Shown here: piece by piece, positions 29,140-38,057 of the stretch
Numbering within the stretch: position 1 is the stretch's first letter
Layout of the letters: each line of letters opens with the position of its first letter
Assembly: GCF_011762125.1 (NCBI RefSeq)
Contig: NZ_JAASQN010000001.1
Span: 372,001 to 436,000 of the forward strand
DNA: 64,000 nt
From: Sphingopyxis panaciterrae
Lineage (GTDB): Bacteria; Pseudomonadota; Alphaproteobacteria; Sphingomonadales; Sphingomonadaceae
Reading direction: 5' to 3'
Notes under the pieces: model-generated
Told to the model about the DNA's origin: nothing
Seen by the model: only the letters and a program-made list of their open reading frames with translations
Database searches by the model: none
Program-made: the position numbers and the translations under genes

Positions 29140-30091
29140 TTCGTGACGGTCCCATCACCCAGCCTTGCCCGCTCCGTTCGAGTTTGACGTCGAGCGCGAT
29201 CGCCAGGCGGCGTAATTCGGCTTCGCCCGAACCCTCGATCTGCACATTGCCCGAAAACAGCCGGCCGGCCAGCGCCGGGTCGACGCGGATCGCGATCCCC
29301 TGCGCGCGCGACAGGTCGGCGGCAACGCGCGACAGCGGCGCGCCCGAATACAGATAGCGCCGGTTCTGCCACGAACCCACCGCCTCGACCGGGGTGTCGG
29401 ACACGGTAACGTCGCCGCCGTTGGTGGCGACCAGCGACTGACCGGCGACGAGCGCGACGGTCTTGCCCGCGGCGCGATATTCGACCTTGCCCTCGGATAC
29501 GGCGACGCGGATCTGGTCCCTTTCGCGCGTGACGTCGAATATGGTGCCGAGGTCGACGATGCGCACCTCGCCGACCGCAAGGACGAACGGACGCTCGTCG
29601 TCGTGACGGACGCGGAACAGCGCCTGTCCCTCGACCAGCGCCGCGGCGCGCGGATTGTCGCGGTCGAGAAGCAGCTTCGTCGCGCCGTTCAACGCGATAT
29701 CGGTGCCTTCGTCCAGCTGCACCTGGCGGCGTTCGCCCGCCGCGGTCGCTACTTCGTAGCGCGGCGAGGTGAACGACGGCGTCAGCGTCAGCACCGCGGC
29801 GATCGAGGCGGCCAGCGCGCCGCCCGTCCACAGCAGGAAGCGGCGGCGCGGCGCGGGCGCGGGCAGAGGCAAGGGATCGACGTCGTTCGCCGGCTGTCCT
29901 TCGCCGAGCGCCGCGAGCAACGGGTCGATCCGCTCGTCGAGCGCTTCGACCCGGTCATAGGCCGCGGCGTGACGCGGGTCGGCCGCCATCCAGTCGGCGA
30001 ATGCCTCCCATGCCGCATCGTCGCCATCGCGCAGCCGGACGTGCCATGCGATTGCGTTCTCGATGATCGGGTCTTGCATCTCAATGCTCAT
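29126..30091 (-). CDS. FecR-type membrane anti-sigma / signal transducer
   Basis: The 321-residue protein has the N-terminal cytoplasmic DUF4880 region (AIAWHVRLRDGDDAAWEAFADW), one membrane helix (~86-105, LLWTGGALAASIAAVLTL), a periplasmic FecR domain (LDEGTDIALNGATKLLLD) and a C-terminal STN-interacting region. It carries the signal from the TonB receptor to the sigma factor. I chose the start at 30091 (MSIEMQ), which overlaps the sigma gene end by 11 bases; longer readings run inside the sigma gene. Confidence 0.94.
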   Translation of the reverse strand: MSIEMQDPIIENAIAWHVRLRDGDDAAWEAFADWMAADPRHAAAYDRVEALDERIDPLLAALGEGQPANDVDPLPLPAPAPRRRFLLWTGGALAASIAAVLTLTPSFTSPRYEVATAAGERRQVQLDEGTDIALNGATKLLLDRDNPRAAALVEGQALFRVRHDDERPFVLAVGEVRIVDLGTIFDVTRERDQIRVAVSEGKVEYRAAGKTVALVAGQSLVATNGGDVTVSDTPVEAVGSWQNRRYLYSGAPLSRVAADLSRAQGIAIRVDPALAGRLFSGNVQIEGSGEAELRRLAIALDVKLERSGQGWVMGPSRSAPN

Positions 30092-30647
30092 GACGCCCCC
30101 TTGCCTGCCTGAGATGCCGCGGAAGCGCATGATCCCCATCCAATAAAAGCTTCGTGCTCGCGATGGCCCCATAAGCGCGCGTCAGATGTTTCTCGACCGC
30201 GCTGACGCTGATCCCCAGCGTCGCCGCGATCTGTTTCTGCGCTTCGCCTTCGACCCGGAATTGCAGGAAAACCCACCGCGTCCGTTCGGGAAGCCCGTCG
30301 AGCGCCGCGCGCAGGATCGCAATCTGCTCGCGCTGGATCAGCTGCAGCTCGGCGGAGGCGCCGGGATCGATCTCGCGCATCTCCTCGCTGGTGGAATCGA
30401 CCCAGTCTTCCTCGCGGCGGGTGCGCCTTTGTTCGGTGCGGCGATGGAGCTGGAACTGGTTCGACGCCATTTTGTACAGATAGGCGCGGGGGTCGGCGAC
30501 GGGTCCGATCGCGTCGGTCGACAGCCGCAGCGAGATTTCCTGCAAAACATCCTCCGCCTCGGCCGCCGACGTCCCGCGCGCGATCAGGAACCGGTGCAGC
30601 GCCGGCCTGATCTGCATGAACGTCTGCATCAATCCGCTGCTCGACAT
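30081..30647 (-). CDS. FecI-like ECF sigma factor
   Basis: The 188-residue protein has region 2 (FLIARGTSAAEAEDVLQEISLRL, DPRAYLYKMASNQF) and region 4 (LDGLPERTRWVFLQFRVEGEAQKQIAATLGIS then VEKHLTRAY). The VEKHLTRA motif is typical of the FecI group. It should direct transcription of the receptor gene, and perhaps of itself, when released by the FecR-like partner. The three genes overlap each other and form one transcript. No strong ribosome site is visible, suggesting low expression. Confidence 0.94.
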   Translation of the reverse strand: MSSSGLMQTFMQIRPALHRFLIARGTSAAEAEDVLQEISLRLSTDAIGPVADPRAYLYKMASNQFQLHRRTEQRRTRREEDWVDSTSEEMREIDPGASAELQLIQREQIAILRAALDGLPERTRWVFLQFRVEGEAQKQIAATLGISVSAVEKHLTRAYGAIASTKLLLDGDHALPRHLRQARGRHEH

Positions 30648-31030
30648 GCTTGAATGATCTTCTCGGGAAATGTCGACAGCCTTTAGAGCGTATGTTCGCC
30701 TGCGTTACCCGGGCGCTGCGCAAGCGGCCGGGTTGCACATATGGGGACGATGGGAGATCGTCGAAGCTCCCGGCATCGACGCTGGCTACCCGAATCCACG
30801 CGGGCACCGGTCCGTATCGCGCCGGCCGCTGTATCGGATAATATGGTCCAGTCAATGAAGACTGCCCCGGCGGGCAGGGATCGCGGCTCGGTTCATTCCG
30901 TTTTCGGTGCAAATAGGCGCAGGCGGGCGCTGGCCATTTGCCGCCGCGGTGCGCATGGTGGCGGCGGCCCCGTCTTTCATCCCCCCTCCCTCGGAAGGCG
31001 GTGCCATTCTTCGTTCAACCCTCAACCTTG

Positions 31031-31055
31031 CCCCGCCGTCACCGGCGGGGTTTTT
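31031..31055 (+). terminator. Orphan intrinsic terminator
   Basis: CCCCGCCG-TCAC-CGGCGGGG followed by TTTTT is a strong plus-strand terminator. The only gene upstream points the other way (sigma factor, starting at 30647), so either an unrecognised small RNA or ORF lies at about 30650-31030, or the element insulates the adhesin. Confidence 0.75.
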
Positions 31056-31112
31056 GCTGCGGCGCTCGTTCGCTGTGTGAACTTGCCACGCGGATGCCGG
31101 TTTTAGGGCGAA

Positions 31113-31193
31113 TGTCCGCTCCCGGCTGTTAGCGGACGCACAGTCTTTAGCACCTCCCCTGAAGGGGAGGGGCTTGATTAAACAAACGTCCGC
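31113..31193. repeat. AGCGGAC/GTCCGCT composite repeat around a palindrome
   Basis: GTCCGCT near 31114, AGCGGACG near 31131 and CGTCCGCT near 31187 surround the palindrome CCTCCCCTGAAGGGGAGG (about 31153-31171). The same flanking octamers enclose an unrelated hairpin pair at 60830-60954. Confidence 0.65.
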
Positions 31194-31434
31194 TCACCAC
31201 CCCAATGCGGCCATCGTCCCCGGCCCGCCACCGCCGCCGCTCCATTTCGCCGCCCCGGTTGCCAGTCGCTTGCCGCCGATTTCCCGAGCAATATCGGGAA
31301 TCTATTCCGAAAACGGAACTGCGGGCGGGTCTTTGTTGCAGCTTATTTTTTGTGCCGATATGCAATCAAATAGAAAATAATATTACGCGATTGCCTGGCG
31401 CCACATCTGGCGCCGGAAAGGTCAATGTTACTCG

Positions 31435-31450
31435 ATCTCTAAATAGAGAT
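31435..31450. promoter_or_regulatory. Candidate operator upstream of the adhesin gene
   Basis: ATCTCTA-AA-TAGAGAT is a perfect 7-2-7 palindrome centred ~50 bases before the adhesin ATG, inside an AT-rich stretch. It is a good candidate binding site for a dimeric regulator of adhesin expression. The regulator is unknown; the MarR-like and LuxR-like genes at 44559-47290 are the nearest candidates. Confidence 0.6.
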
Positions 31451-31493
31451 TTCGGGAACGATGTTATTTGTGTTCGATTGATGGAGGAATATC

Positions 31494-34400
31494 ATGGCAG
31501 CGGAAGTTTTCGACAAAGCAACTGCCGAATCCCGTTCCGTTTCTTTAGACGCCATCGATCTGGACAGCCCCAGCGTCGTCCGGCTGCAATTGAGCCGCGC
31601 CGACGTCGCTAATCTCGAGCGGCAGGGCGACGACCTTCTTGTCCGCCTGCGTTCGGGCGAAACCATCCGCATCGTCGATTTTTACGTCGCCGGCACCGAC
31701 GGCGCCACCAGCGACCTGGTGCTGCAGGAACCCGACCACAGCATGTGGCTCGCCCGCCCCGGCGCGGGCCCGCAATTTTATGAAGTGGCGAACTGGGGCG
31801 AACTCGTCCCCGGTTCCTCCGTGGCGGCCGAAACCGGCGGCGGCGTCCTCATCCCGGCGCTCGGCCTCCTCGGCGGCGCCGGCCTGATCGCCGCCGTAGC
31901 CAGCGGCGGCGGGGGCTCGGATGATACCGACGCAGATGCAGATGCAGATGCAGATGCAGATGCTGATGCAGATGCTGATGCAGATGCAGATGCAGATGCA
32001 GATGCTGATGCAGATGCTGATGCTGATGCTGATGCTGATGCTGATGCTGATGCCGACGCCGACGCTGATGCCGATGCTGATGCTGATGCCGATGCAGACG
32101 CCGATGCTGACGCTGACGCAGACGCTGATGCCGACGCAGACGCAGACGCAGACGCAGACGCTGATGCCGACGCAGACGCTGATGCCGACGCAGACGCCGA
32201 TGCCGATGCCGATGCCGATGCCGATGCCGATGCCGATGCCGATGCTGACGCCGACGCTGATGCTGATGCTGACGCAGACGCAGACGCTGATGCAGACGCC
32301 GATGCCGACGCAGATGCAGATGCAGATGCCGACGCGGATGCCGACGCAGATGCTGATGCCGATGCAGACGCAGATGCCGATGCAGACGCAGATGCCGATG
32401 CAGACGCAGATGCCGACGCCGACGCGGATGCCGATGCAGACGCAGACGCTGATGCCGATGCTGACGCAGATGCCGATGCCGATGCCGACGCAGACGCTGA
32501 TGCCGACGCGGATGCAGACGCCGATGCGGACGCAGACGCAGATGCTGACGCCGATGCGGACGCAGACGCCGATGCCGACGCAGATGCTGATGCCGATGCC
32601 GATGCTGACGCCGACGCGGATGCAGACGCTGATGCTGACGCAGATGCTGACGCCGACGCCGACGCAGATGCTGATGCCGATGCAGACGCAGACGCAGACG
32701 CAGACGCTGATGCCGACGCGGATGCAGATGCAGATGCCGATGCGGATGCGGATGCGGATGCGGATGCGGACGCAGATGCAGACGCTGACGCAGATGCGGA
32801 TGCAGATGCAGATGCTGACGCCGACGCAGACGCTGATGCCGACGCAGACGCTGATGCCGATGCCGACGCGGATGCAGACGCCGATGCGGATGCGGATGCG
32901 GATGCAGACGCTGATGCCGACGCTGATGCCGATGCAGATGCCGATGCGGATGCGGATGCGGATGCGGATGCGGATGCAGACGCTGATGCCGACGCTGATG
33001 CCGATGCAGATGCCGATGCCGATGCCGATGCCGACGCAGACGCTGATGCCGACGCGGATGCAGACGCCGATGCGGATGCGGATGCGGATGCGGATGCAGA
33101 TGCTGACGCCGACGCTGATGCCGACGCGGATGCTGATGCCGATGCCGACGCGGATGCAGACGCCGATGCCGATGCGGATGCAGATGCTGACGCTGACGCT
33201 GACGCTGACGCAGACGCAGACGCTGATGCCGATGCCGATGCGGATGCAGATGCTGACGCCGACGCCGATGCCGATGCCGACGCAGACGCTGATGCCGACG
33301 CGGATGCAGATGCCGATGCGGATGCGGATGCAGATGCTGACGCTGACGCTGACGCAGATGCGGATGCAGATGCAGATGCTGACGCCGACGCCGATGCAGA
33401 CGCAGACGCAGACGCTGATGCCGACGCAGATGCCGACGCAGACGCCGATGCCGACGCAGACGCTGATGCCGATGCCGACGCGGATGCAGACGCCGATGCC
33501 GATGCCGACGCAGACGCTGATGCCGACGCGGATGCAGACGCCGATGCCGATGCGGATGCAGATGCTGACGCTGACGCAGACGCTGATGCCGATGCCGATG
33601 CGGATGCAGATGCTGACGCCGACGCCGATGCCGATGCAGACGCTGATGCCGACGCAGATGCCGACGCAGACGCCGATGCCGACGCAGACGCCGATGCCGA
33701 CGCAGACGCAGACGCCGATGCCGATGCCGATGCAGACGCCGATGCCGATGCCGATGCCGATGCGGATGCGGATGCGGATGCGGATGCAGATGCTGACGCT
33801 GACGCTGACGCTGACGCAGATGCTGACGCCGACGCAGACGCAGATGCCGATGCAGACGCAGACGCAGACGCTGATGCCGACGCCGACGCCGATGCCGACG
33901 CAGATGCCGACGCAGACGCAGATGCCGACGCCGACGCAGACGCAGACGCAGACGCAGACGCCGACGCCGACGCCGACGCAGACACCGAAGCCCCGGAACC
34001 CCCGACCGCCGATGTCGACGACGCCACCGGCACCACGGTGACCGGAACCGGTGAGCCGAATACGACGGTTACCGTCTACGCCCCCGACGGCACCACCGTG
34101 CTCGGTACGGGCACCGTGCTGCCCGGCGGCACCTACAGCGTGACGATCCCCGCGCAGACGAACGGCGAGGATCTGACGGTGACGCTCACCGATGCGGCGG
34201 GCAATGAATCGGGACCGACGCCGGCCGAAGCGCCCGACCTGACGGCGCCCGATGCGCCGACCGCCGATGTCGACGACGCGACGGGCACGATCGTGACCGG
34301 CACCGGCGAACCCGGCGCGACGGTCACCGTCTACGCCCCCGACGGCACCACCGTGCTCGGCACCGATACGGTCCAGCCCGGCGGCACCTATAGCGTGACG

Positions 34401-36638
34401 ATCCCCGCGCAGACGAACGGCGAGGATCTGACGGTGACGCTCACCGATGCGGCGGGCAATGAATCGGGGCCGACGCCGGCCGAGGCGCCTGACCTGACGG
34501 CGCCCGATGCGCCGACCGCCGATGTCGATGACGCGACGGGCACGATCGTGACCGGCACCGGCGAGCCCGGCGCGACGGTCACCGTCTACGGCCCCGACGG
34601 CACCACCGTGCTCGGCACCGATACGGTCCAGCCCGGCGGCACCTACAGCGTGACGATCCCGGCGCAGACGAACGGCGAGGATCTGACGGTGACGCTGACC
34701 GACGCGGCCGGCAATGAATCGGACGGGACGCCGGCCGAGGCGCCCGACCAGTTCGATGCGTTCGACAATAGCGGCAATGCGGGGCTCGACCTTGTCCCGC
34801 TGTCGACCAATGTCGACGTCGGCGATGCCAATTATCTGCTGCTGGTTTCGCTACTCGATGTCGACCTCGGGCTCGACGTCGCCGGGCTCCAGCTGCTTGG
34901 CATCGAACCGGTGACCTTCAACGTCGAGGCGGGCCATGAACTCGATGCCCTGTTCGAATATGGCGGGCTGCTCGATATCGGGGTCGCGGCGGACTATACG
35001 ATCATCCTGCAAAAGCTTGTCGATGGCCAATGGGTCAGCATCGACGGCGGGGGCGAGGCGACGCTGCTCGAACTCAACCTGCTCGGTGGTAACCTGTCCG
35101 CCTCGCAGAATCTCGATGCGGGCGAATATCGCGCCTTCGTGACCTTCGACGGACTGCTCGGGGCGGGCTTGCTCGGCTCGCTGGACGTGACCGGTGTCGA
35201 CCATGACTATACGAACATCGTCGACATCGTGGCCGAAACCGCCGCAGGCAATGTGATCACCGATCCCAATGGCTCGGGCGAAATCGACATGGCGCCTCCG
35301 GGCACCGTCGTCCACAGCGTCACGGTCAATGGCGTCACCACCCAGGTGACGGCCGACGGGACGGAGGTCGACGGCGAACATGGAACGCTCGTGATCAATC
35401 TCGACGGCAGCTATGTCTACACGCCCGACGAGGATGCCGCGAACATCGGCCAGACCGAGACCTTTACCTACACGCTCCAGAATAGCGGGGGCGCGCAGGA
35501 AAGTGCGCAGCTGGTCATCGAAATCGGCAGCCCCGACGTGACGGGAGACATCGCCGCGACCGATGACGTGGCGACCGCGGGCGTGCAGTATGAAAATACG
35601 GTCGACGTCGTCGATACGCCGCTCTTCTCGCTGACCAACGGCATCGGCATCATCATTCCCAGCACCGATACCGATACGGGCGGCTTTACCGTTGCGCCCG
35701 ACACGGTTTCGGACATGCAGGTGGTGATCGATACCAGCGAAGGCCTGAACGTCCTGCCAAGCTACACCGTCACGCTTCGCGACGGGGACGGCAATGTCGT
35801 CGGCGTTCCGGTGACCGTCACCGCGCTCGCCAATGTGCTGGGGATCGGGGCCGGGGCCATCGTGACCTTCAACGACCTGCCGCCCGACAATTATACCGTC
35901 ACGGTGACGAGCACCAACACGCTCGGGCTGGGTTATACGTCGGCGGTGTCGGTCCATCAGGAGGTCACCAACCTGACCGAGTTCCAGGTCGATACGGTCA
36001 GCGGGATCGACGGCAATCTCCTCGCCAATGACGTGACCGGTTCGAACTTCACCTCGGTGCTGGTCGACAGCGGCGCCGGCTTCGCGGCGATCGGCAATAC
36101 GCCGGTCACGCTGACCGGGGACTTCGGGACGCTGACGGTCGATGCGGGCGGCAATTATCATTACGAGCCCGATCCGAACCTCGGCTATTTCGATACCGAT
36201 CAGGTCGATGTCTTCACCTACCAGATCCGGCATCCGAACGGCGACGTCGTCCAGGCCGAACTGTCGGTGACGGTTGATGTCAGCGATCCGGGCGACGTCT
36301 CGCCGCTGATGGCTTCGGTCATGTCGTTCGAAACCGGCGATACGATACCGCTCGACGGCTTCGATCCGTCCCACGCCGCCAGTCGCACGGCGCCTGCCGA
36401 GGCCGAGACGTTCGTCTATGATCTCTTCGAAGGAAAGGGCGATCTGGTCGAGGTGCTGGAGAATTATCTCGAAAAGAGTAACCTGGATCAGGAAAACAGC
36501 AAATCGGAAGAAACTACGCCAAAAGTCAGCGAAACATCCGAAATGGACCAAAATTCCATTCCAGTCGATGATCCTCTCGGTTTCCTGTCGCTAAATCCGG
36601 ATGACGAACTTCATTCGAATAACCACCCGTTAATCTAA
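31494..36638 (+). CDS. Bap-like secreted adhesin with (Asp-Ala)342 region
   Basis: The 1714-residue protein starts behind GGAGG. Residues 1-~140 form a BapA/LapF-type prefix domain ending in a Gly-rich hydrophobic segment. Residues 146-829 are 342 uninterrupted Asp-Ala dipeptides. Residues 838-~1088 are three 85-residue Ig-like repeats ([31 protein letters not shown]). BapA-type and VCBS-like domains (~1100-1600) follow, then an acidic tail. No classical signal peptide or RTX nonapeptides are seen. Export through the type I system encoded next is inferred from position. The likely role is cell-surface adhesion and biofilm formation. The acidic stretch would carry over 340 negative charges, so calcium binding or repulsive extension of a stalk is plausible. 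Confidence 0.93.
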   Translation: MAAEVFDKATAESRSVSLDAIDLDSPSVVRLQLSRADVANLERQGDDLLVRLRSGETIRIVDFYVAGTDGATSDLVLQEPDHSMWLARPGAGPQFYEVANWGELVPGSSVAAETGGGVLIPALGLLGGAGLIAAVASGGGGSDDTDADADADADADADADADADADADADADADADADADADADADADADADADADADADADADADADADADADADADADADADADADADADADADADADADADADADADADADADADADADADADADADADADADADADADADADADADADADADADADADADADADADADADADADADADADADADADADADADADADADADADADADADADADADADADADADADADADADADADADADADADADADADADADADADADADADADADADADADADADADADADADADADADADADADADADADADADADADADADADADADADADADADADADADADADADADADADADADADADADADADADADADADADADADADADADADADADADADADADADADADADADADADADADADADADADADADADADADADADADADADADADADADADADADADADADADADADADADADADADADADADADADADADADADADADADADADADADADADADADADADADADADADADADADADADADADADADADADADADADADADADADADADADADADADADADADADADADADADADADADADADADADADADADADADADADADADADADADADADADADADADADADADADADADADADADADADADADADADADADADADADADADTEAPEPPTADVDDATGTTVTGTGEPNTTVTVYAPDGTTVLGTGTVLPGGTYSVTIPAQTNGEDLTVTLTDAAGNESGPTPAEAPDLTAPDAPTADVDDATGTIVTGTGEPGATVTVYAPDGTTVLGTDTVQPGGTYSVTIPAQTNGEDLTVTLTDAAGNESGPTPAEAPDLTAPDAPTADVDDATGTIVTGTGEPGATVTVYGPDGTTVLGTDTVQPGGTYSVTIPAQTNGEDLTVTLTDAAGNESDGTPAEAPDQFDAFDNSGNAGLDLVPLSTNVDVGDANYLLLVSLLDVDLGLDVAGLQLLGIEPVTFNVEAGHELDALFEYGGLLDIGVAADYTIILQKLVDGQWVSIDGGGEATLLELNLLGGNLSASQNLDAGEYRAFVTFDGLLGAGLLGSLDVTGVDHDYTNIVDIVAETAAGNVITDPNGSGEIDMAPPGTVVHSVTVNGVTTQVTADGTEVDGEHGTLVINLDGSYVYTPDEDAANIGQTETFTYTLQNSGGAQESAQLVIEIGSPDVTGDIAATDDVATAGVQYENTVDVVDTPLFSLTNGIGIIIPSTDTDTGGFTVAPDTVSDMQVVIDTSEGLNVLPSYTVTLRDGDGNVVGVPVTVTALANVLGIGAGAIVTFNDLPPDNYTVTVTSTNTLGLGYTSAVSVHQEVTNLTEFQVDTVSGIDGNLLANDVTGSNFTSVLVDSGAGFAAIGNTPVTLTGDFGTLTVDAGGNYHYEPDPNLGYFDTDQVDVFTYQIRHPNGDVVQAELSVTVDVSDPGDVSPLMASVMSFETGDTIPLDGFDPSHAASRTAPAEAETFVYDLFEGKGDLVEVLENYLEKSNLDQENSKSEETTPKVSETSEMDQNSIPVDDPLGFLSLNPDDELHSNNHPLI
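31929..33980 (+). repeat. GAYGCN hexamer tract encoding (Asp-Ala)342
   Basis: This 2052-base tract is built of hexamers GAC/GAT plus GCN. Every change between units is synonymous (GAT/GAC and all four Ala codons), and no other residue interrupts it. Longer units recur, for example GATGCCGACGCGGATGCAGA at several places between ~32480 and ~33540, pointing to growth by unequal crossing over of longer blocks. Confidence 0.97.
34005..34756 (+). repeat. Three tandem 255-bp repeats (Ig-like domains)
   Basis: Three near-identical copies with an exact 255-base period begin at 34005, 34260 and 34515. Each encodes an 85-residue Ig-like unit starting TADVDDATG and ending PDLTAPDAP. Copy 3 diverges at its end ([17 protein letters not shown]). 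The high identity suggests recent duplication or gene conversion. Confidence 0.95.
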
Positions 36639-36651
36639 TACTTTGAACATG

Positions 36652-36699
36652 ACATCGGGAAGTGTGCTGAAATTTCAGTGCACTTTCCGATGTGTTTTT
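36652..36699 (+). terminator. Terminator between adhesin and secretion genes
   Basis: A 21-base arm (36652-36672, beginning ACATCGG) pairs with 36673-36693 through 18 Watson-Crick and 3 wobble pairs and is followed by GTTTTTG. It lies 14 bases after the adhesin stop and 33 bases before the outer membrane channel gene. It probably separates a high-level adhesin transcript from lower-level transporter expression. Confidence 0.85.
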
Positions 36700-36731
36700 G
36701 TCGATATCCGGGACAAATGTTCGGAGGGTAG

Positions 36732-38057
36732 ATGCCGATTCAGGGGCGGTACGGGCGCAAGGGGCGCGCCCGAACAGGTGGCAGGCTCTTGCTGGCGATA
36801 GCCATTTCGCCAGTCCTGTCCGGTGCTGCGGCACCCGATGCATCGCCGATGCTTTGGGAAACCGCGGTGCGCGAAGCGGTCGGATGGCATCCCTCGATTA
36901 CGGAATCGGTCGGGCGGCTACAGGCCCGTGCCGAAGAAATCGATGTTGCCAAAGCGGGCTATAAACCGCAGATCAGCGCCGGGATCGGGTCGAGTTACGA
37001 CAATATCACGCAAAGCCGGTGGCGGCCGCGGGCGAACCTGTCGGGGTCGCAGATGCTGTTCGATTTCGGCAAGGTGTCGAGTGCGGTCGACGCCGCCAGG
37101 GCGGGAACGCGGATCGGCCGCGCCGAATTGCTCATCGCGGTGGACAGCCTGATCCGCGACACCAGCTATGCCGTGATCGAAATCCAGCGCGATACGGTCT
37201 TGCGGCAGGTCGCGCTGGACCAGCTCGCGAGCATCCAGAGCATCAACGAACTCGTCCATCATCGCTATCGCCTTGGCGCCAGCACCAAATCCGACGCGCT
37301 GCAGGCGCAGGCGCGCGTCCAGGCGGCCGAGGTCACGCTCCAGGAAATCGAAGCCGAACGGCGCCGCTGGGAAAGCAATCTGGCCTATCTGCTCGGCCGC
37401 CCGAATGCGCCCGAACTGTCGCTCGATCCGCCGCAGGGGTTGTATGGCGCCTGCGAGCGGGGGGAGCCCGACTGGACGATGGTGCCTGCCGCCATGCAGG
37501 CGGAGGCCCAGCGCGACGCGGCCATGGCCGAATATAAACGCAGCAAGGCCGACGGCATGCCGACGATTTCCTTCGGCGCCGGCGGCGGCGCGGATATCCA
37601 CGATCCCTTTTCGCGCCGCGCCGAATATAATTTCGGCATCAATGTTTCCAGCGCGCTGTACAGCGGCGGCGCGCGGCGCGCCCGCAGCCGCGGCGCCGCC
37701 TACACCCTCGGTGCGGCCGACGCCGCCGAGGCGCGGGTCCGCAACGAGGTCAGCCGCCTGCTCGCCGAAGCCGAACGGCAGGTGACCAGCCTGGCCGAAG
37801 TCGTCGACACGCTGACGGCGCGGCGGTCGAGCATGGACGAGACCGGGCGTCTCTACCGCCTCCAATATCTCGACATGGGAACGCGGACCCTCGTCGATCT
37901 CCTCAATGCCGAACAGGAATTGCATCAGGTGCGCTTCGACCTCGTCAACACGCAATATGACACGCGCCGCCTGCAGGCCGATTGCCTTTTCTATTCGGGC
38001 GTCCAGCGCGAAGTTTTCGGGTTGAGCGGCTCGACCGTCAGGGGGGTGGCGCTGTGA
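36732..38057 (+). CDS. TolC-family outer membrane channel of type I secretion
   Basis: The 441-residue protein starts 6 bases after GGAGGG, with a basic then hydrophobic N-terminus ending near SGAAA that serves as signal peptide. Two outer-membrane-factor repeats follow, with long helices (VREAVGWHPSITESVGRLQA, YRLGASTKSDALQAQARVQA, YRLQYLDMGTRTLVDLLNAE). The last motif is typical of LapE/AggA-type channels. It forms the outer membrane tunnel for the exporter encoded next, whose start overlaps its stop by 4 bases (GTGA). The cargo is presumably the adhesin at 31494. Confidence 0.93.
   Translation: MPIQGRYGRKGRARTGGRLLLAIAISPVLSGAAAPDASPMLWETAVREAVGWHPSITESVGRLQARAEEIDVAKAGYKPQISAGIGSSYDNITQSRWRPRANLSGSQMLFDFGKVSSAVDAARAGTRIGRAELLIAVDSLIRDTSYAVIEIQRDTVLRQVALDQLASIQSINELVHHRYRLGASTKSDALQAQARVQAAEVTLQEIEAERRRWESNLAYLLGRPNAPELSLDPPQGLYGACERGEPDWTMVPAAMQAEAQRDAAMAEYKRSKADGMPTISFGAGGGADIHDPFSRRAEYNFGINVSSALYSGGARRARSRGAAYTLGAADAAEARVRNEVSRLLAEAERQVTSLAEVVDTLTARRSSMDETGRLYRLQYLDMGTRTLVDLLNAEQELHQVRFDLVNTQYDTRRLQADCLFYSGVQREVFGLSGSTVRGVAL

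Larger units (their letters stand above)
30648..31493. other. 846-bp intergenic region before the adhesin gene
   Basis: No credible protein gene is present. It holds an intrinsic terminator with no gene before it (31031-31055), an AGCGGAC/GTCCGCT composite repeat (31113-31193), an AT-rich pocket (31331-31395) and a perfect palindrome (31435-31450). It must contain the promoters of the divergent sigma and adhesin genes. A small RNA ending at 31055 is possible. Confidence 0.6.

Noticed and set aside
31929..33980. The hexamer tract as a CRISPR array or non-coding satellite
   Set aside because: There are no spacers and no constant repeat unit, all differences are synonymous in one frame, and the frame joins conserved adhesin domains at both ends.
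31778..34036. Open antisense frame of 752 codons encoding a Ser-Ala polymer opposite the Asp-Ala tract
   Set aside because: Reverse-complementing GAYGCN always gives GCR-TCN in one frame, so no stop can occur. The open frame is a by-product of the sense repeat and has no ribosome site or promoter.
31921..34041. Plus-strand frame rich in Met/Thr/Pro/Gln over the same tract
   Set aside because: It arises from reading the same hexamers one base out (AYG-CNG never gives a stop). It starts inside the adhesin gene and ends soon after the tract.
35230..35260. TAAG within [10 protein letters not shown] of the adhesin as a LapG-type cleavage site
   Set aside because: LapG sites lie near the N-terminus of LapA-type proteins. 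This one is in the conserved TAxGNVxTD start of a VCBS-like domain, and no lapD or lapG gene is present.
36300..36638. C-terminal RTX export signal in the adhesin
   Set aside because: No GGxGxDxUx nonapeptides are visible; the tail is acidic and Ser/Glu-rich. Export by the neighbouring type I genes is inferred from position only.
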